A stretch of DNA of 64,000 nucleotides, from NCBI RefSeq assembly GCF_003336705.1, contig NZ_QMDL01000002.1, forward strand, positions 419,262-483,261, in the 5' to 3' direction. Each line of letters starts with the position of its first letter. Within the stretch, counting starts at the first letter, position 1. Source of the DNA: Marinobacter litoralis (GTDB taxonomy: Bacteria > Pseudomonadota > Gammaproteobacteria > Pseudomonadales > Oleiphilaceae). Of this stretch, positions 61,012 through 64,000 are shown piece by piece. The notes below the pieces were generated by a model. That model ran no database searches. It was not told where the DNA came from and worked only from the letters and a program-made list of their open reading frames with translations. Made by a program: the position numbers and the translations under genes.

Positions 61012-61835
61012 CAGGCCTCTTCCCCCAGGTACACTTTGATGACTTCCGGGTCGTTCGACACCTGGTCCATGGTGCCTTCCGCCAGTACGCTGCCTTGGTG
61101 CAGCACGGTGACTTTGCGGGCGATGGAGCGCACAAAGCCCATGTCGTGCTCCACCACCACAACCGACTGCTTGCCGGCCAGGCTGGTAAGCAGTTCGGCG
61201 GTGCGTTCCATTTCCTGTTCGGTCATGCCCGCGACCGGCTCGTCCACCAGCAACAGCCGTGGCTTTTGCATCAGCAGCATGCCGATCTCCAGCCACTGTT
61301 TCTGGCCGTGGGAAAGAATGCCTGCGGGTTTGTGGCACAGGGGTTCCAGCTTGATGGTTTCCAGTACCTCGCCAATGCGATCCCGGTGCTCCGGCTTCAG
61401 GATGGCGGTGAGTGTGGGCCAGATGCCTTTGTTGGTGGCCATCGCCAGTTCGAGGTTTTCGAACACGGTGAGGGCTTCAAACACGGTCGGTTTCTGGAAC
61501 TTGCGGCCGATGCCCAAACTGGCGATTTCCGGCTCGTTCATGGTCAGCAGGTTATGGCGGCTGCCGAACCATACCGAGCCGTTATCCGGGCGGGTTTTAC
61601 CGGTGATGATGTCCATCATGGTGGTTTTCCCGGCGCCGTTGGGGCCGATGATGCAGCGCAGTTCGCCGTCGTCGATGGTGAGGTTGAGGTTGTTGATGGC
61701 ATGGAAGCCATCGAAGCTCACGTTCACATCTTCCATGTACAGAATCGGGCCGTGGCGCACGTCTACCGGGGATTGGGCGGGCTCCAGAAATTCGAACACC
61801 CGCTCACGGTTGGTCAGTTGCTCGAACATGCTCAT
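61011..61835 (-). CDS. urtD: urea ABC transporter ATP-binding protein UrtD
   Basis: A 274-aa ABC ATPase. Walker A IIGPNGAGKTTMMDIITGKT, LSHGQKQWLEIGMLLMQKPR replaces the usual LSGGQ with LSHGQ, as in UrtD, and LLLVDEPVAGMTEQEMER. Overlaps urtC by ATGA and urtE by a base. Confidence 0.92.
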   Translation of the reverse strand: MSMFEQLTNRERVFEFLEPAQSPVDVRHGPILYMEDVNVSFDGFHAINNLNLTIDDGELRCIIGPNGAGKTTMMDIITGKTRPDNGSVWFGSRHNLLTMNEPEIASLGIGRKFQKPTVFEALTVFENLELAMATNKGIWPTLTAILKPEHRDRIGEVLETIKLEPLCHKPAGILSHGQKQWLEIGMLLMQKPRLLLVDEPVAGMTEQEMERTAELLTSLAGKQSVVVVEHDMGFVRSIARKVTVLHQGSVLAEGTMDQVSNDPEVIKVYLGEEA

Positions 61836-62971
61836 GCGGTGGCCTCCTGTGCAGCTGGCGCGTCGTCAGCGGTGTCGGTTTTCCGGTCTTTTTGCAACAG
61901 GCCCGCAATGCCTTTGGGCAGGAACACGGTCACCAGCACAAACAGTGCGCCAAGGGCGAACAGCCAGGCATCCGGCATCACACCGGTGAACACGGTTTTC
62001 GCGTAGTTCACCAGAATGGCACCAATAACCGCCCCATAGAGGGTTGCGCGGCCACCCAAGGCCACCCACACCACGATTTCAATGGAGAACAATGGCGAGA
62101 ATTCGCTGGGGTTGATGATGCCCACTTGTGGCACATACAAAGCCCCCGCAACGCCCGCCAGCATGGCGGATACCACAAAGACGAACAGCTGCACCCGCTC
62201 TACCCGGTATCCCAGGAATCGCGTGCGTGCTTCGGCATCCCGGCAGGCAACACTCACCCGGCCCAGCTTGCTGGTGACAATGCCCCGGCAAATCACGTAG
62301 CCGATGGCCAGCGCCACGCCGGTGGCAATGAACAAGCCGAGCCTTGAGGCATCGCTGCGCAGATTAAAGCCGAGGATGTCCCGGAAGTCGGTCAGGCCGT
62401 TGTTGCCGCCAAAACCCATTTCGTTGCGGAAGAACGCCAGCATCAGGGCGAAGGTCAGCGCCTGGGTGATGATCGACAGGTACACGCCGGTGACCCGGGA
62501 GCGGAACGCCAAGAAGCCAAACACCAAGGCCAATAAGCCGGGTGCCAGCAGCACCATGATGAAGGCGAACCAGGCCATATCGAAGCCAAGCCAGTACCAA
62601 GGCAGCTCCTGCCAGTTCAGGAACACCATGAAGTCTGGCAACAGCGGGTCGCCGTAGGTGCCGCGATCGCCGATTTGGCGCATCAGGTACATGCCCATGG
62701 CGTAGCCGCCGAGGGCGAAGAAGGCACCGTGCCCTAGGCTCAGAATACCGAGATAACCCCACACCAGGTCCACGGCGACCGCCAGCAGGGCGTAGCACAA
62801 ATACTTGCCCAGCAAGGTTACGGTGTAAGCGCTGACGTGCAGCGCGCTGTCTTGTGGCATGAACAGGTGCAGAAAAGTGACCAGTACCAAGGCGCTGAAC
62901 AACACGCCAAGGAATATCTGGGTGGAACGTTCCTGAAACGGCCGGAACAGCCAGGTTTGTGATGAAGCCAT
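61832..62971 (-). CDS. urtC: urea ABC transporter permease UrtC
   Basis: A 379-aa permease of the LivM/UrtC type with about nine or ten spans. The motifs DLVWGYLGILSLGHGAFFAL and GGYAMGMYLMRQIGDRGTYG are typical of UrtC. It follows urtB by 3 bases and precedes urtD in an ATGA overlap. Forms the channel with UrtB. Confidence 0.9.
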   Translation of the reverse strand: MASSQTWLFRPFQERSTQIFLGVLFSALVLVTFLHLFMPQDSALHVSAYTVTLLGKYLCYALLAVAVDLVWGYLGILSLGHGAFFALGGYAMGMYLMRQIGDRGTYGDPLLPDFMVFLNWQELPWYWLGFDMAWFAFIMVLLAPGLLALVFGFLAFRSRVTGVYLSIITQALTFALMLAFFRNEMGFGGNNGLTDFRDILGFNLRSDASRLGLFIATGVALAIGYVICRGIVTSKLGRVSVACRDAEARTRFLGYRVERVQLFVFVVSAMLAGVAGALYVPQVGIINPSEFSPLFSIEIVVWVALGGRATLYGAVIGAILVNYAKTVFTGVMPDAWLFALGALFVLVTVFLPKGIAGLLQKDRKTDTADDAPAAQEATA

Positions 62972-62974
62972 AAC

Positions 62975-64000
62975 TCAGCCCTCCGCGGCCCGGCCTTTCT
63001 GGGGGAAGAGCCCCTTCGGCCGTTTTTGAATGAACAGGATGATCATGACCAACACCATGATCTTGGCCAGTACCGCGCCAGCCCAAGGTTCCAGAACCTG
63101 ATTGATGGTGCCCAGCGTGAGCCCGGCCACCAAGGTGCCCCAGAGATTGCCGACACCGCCGAACACCACTACCATGAACGAATCGATGATGTAGTTCTGG
63201 CCCAGGTTCGGCCCCACGTTGGTGATTTGTGACAGCGCCACACCGGCCAGGCCCGCAACGCCGGAGCCCAAGGCAAAAGTGAGAATGTCTACTTTGGTGG
63301 CTTTGATGCCCATGGAGCGGGCCATGGCGCGGTTTTGGGTAACAGCGCGCACCTCAAGGCCGAGGCGGGTTTTGCGCATGATCAGCATCAGCCCCGCGAA
63401 CACCACCAAGGCAAAGCCAATGACGTAGAGGCGGTTCAGAGTCAGCGACAGGGCTTCGTTGATCATGATCGACCCGCTCATCCAGTCCGGTGTGACCACC
63501 GAGCGGTTCAGCGGAGACACCAAGGTGCGCACCAGTTGCTGCAGAATCAGGCTGATGCCGAAGGTGGCCAACAGGGTTTCGAGGGGGCGGCCTTTGAGGT
63601 ACTGGATAACGCTGCGTTCGATGGCGATGCCCGCCAGCGCCGCGACCAGAAAGCCCGCCGGAATCGACAGAATCAACGCCAAGCCGGGCTGGCCGGGAAA
63701 CAGTTGCTGCATGCCCCAGGCGGTGTAAGCGCCCAGCATGATCAGCTCACCGTGGGCCATGTTGATCACCCCCATCACGCCAAAGGTGATGGCCAGACCG
63801 ATGGCGGCCAGTACCAGTACCGAACCGAGAGACAAGCCGAAGTACAAGGTTTCGGCGGCGCGGTTCATTTTCAGTTTTTGCTCAATGCTTTCGAGCGCTT
63901 TGACCGCTGCTGCTGCAAGGGCTGGGTCGTCGCTATTGCTGGCGTTGTTGAGCGCAGCGCGGGCGTTGGCATTCAAACTGCCCGACAGGGTTTCAACAGC
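62975..64000 (-). CDS. urtB: urea ABC transporter permease UrtB (runs off right edge)
   Basis: A LivH/UrtB-type permease, cut by the edge at its N terminus. Visible motifs: SVLVLAAIGLAITFGVMGVI then NMAHGELIMLGAY, MARSMGIKATKVDILTFALG and DSFMVVVFGGVGNLWGTLVA. The last visible codons (AVETLSGSLNANARAALNNA) belong to the periplasmic N-terminal extension typical of UrtB. urtA should lie just beyond the window. Confidence 0.9.
   Translation of the reverse strand, partial: AVETLSGSLNANARAALNNASNSDDPALAAAAVKALESIEQKLKMNRAAETLYFGLSLGSVLVLAAIGLAITFGVMGVINMAHGELIMLGAYTAWGMQQLFPGQPGLALILSIPAGFLVAALAGIAIERSVIQYLKGRPLETLLATFGISLILQQLVRTLVSPLNRSVVTPDWMSGSIMINEALSLTLNRLYVIGFALVVFAGLMLIMRKTRLGLEVRAVTQNRAMARSMGIKATKVDILTFALGSGVAGLAGVALSQITNVGPNLGQNYIIDSFMVVVFGGVGNLWGTLVAGLTLGTINQVLEPWAGAVLAKIMVLVMIILFIQKRPKGLFPQKGRAAEG

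Noticed and set aside
60241..61989. Plus-strand open frame of 582 codons opposite ureD, urtE and urtD
   Set aside because: It spans three confident minus-strand genes and is explained by GC-biased third positions.

Overview
The window reads as a chromosome segment of a Gammaproteobacterium, most likely Marinobacter or a close relative. This is inferred from gene content, protein sequences and moderate GC, not from a search. Core and lineage genes include an EF-P-like protein, arfB, radD, mtgA, slyD, trxC, a Pseudomonas-type adenine deaminase, an urt-ure locus and many small DUF families typical of Pseudomonadales and Alteromonadales. I see no rRNA, tRNA, CRISPR array, transposase or integrase.

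Layout. 0-8.8 kb: start of a LysR regulator, an acyl-CoA synthetase, a TauE/SafE permease, an L,D-transpeptidase overlapping a lipoprotein gene, a lytic transglycosylase overlapping a spermidine-synthase-like gene, an EF-P paralogue and a thioesterase. 8.8-9.4 kb: three tandem ~204-bp repeats. 9.4-24.3 kb: metabolic and envelope housekeeping genes (crotonase, SDR, XRE regulator divergent from YiaAB and PspA, arfB, DUF proteins, YqeY, ZIP permease, adenine deaminase, DUF938, nucleoside deaminase, GST). 24.3-29.6 kb: a phosphonate-type ABC transporter operon with a HAD-IIB phosphatase and a DeoR regulator. It has a perfect palindrome in its leader and two strong intercistronic hairpins. 29.8-43 kb: cold-shock protein, mtgA, a repeat-domain lipoprotein, a LuxR-type regulator, radD, small envelope proteins, a broken ferric-reductase-like gene, slyD and a dicarboxylate/amino-acid symporter.

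43-54 kb is an accessory region. It holds four copies of a second repeat family, a segmental duplication whose two copies have decayed in complementary ways, a ParD/ParE module, a PD-(D/E)XK-like protein, two NERD-domain proteins, a PIN/NYN-like protein and two integron-type attC sites bounding gene cassettes without an integrase (a CALIN-like array). Both repeat families share a head made of two inverted DnaA-box-like 9-mers, TTACNCACA-N5-TGTGGANAA, seen seven times in the window.

54.3-64 kb, all on the minus strand, is the urea locus: urtB (cut by the window edge), urtC, urtD, urtE, ureD, ureA, ureB, ureC, ureE, ureF, ureG and a HupE/UreJ permease, ending in an intrinsic terminator. Urea is imported by the ABC system and hydrolysed by the nickel urease. 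UreD, UreE, UreF and UreG load nickel, and UreJ probably supplies it. A structured element with a 20-bp perfect inverted repeat lies between ureB and ureC.
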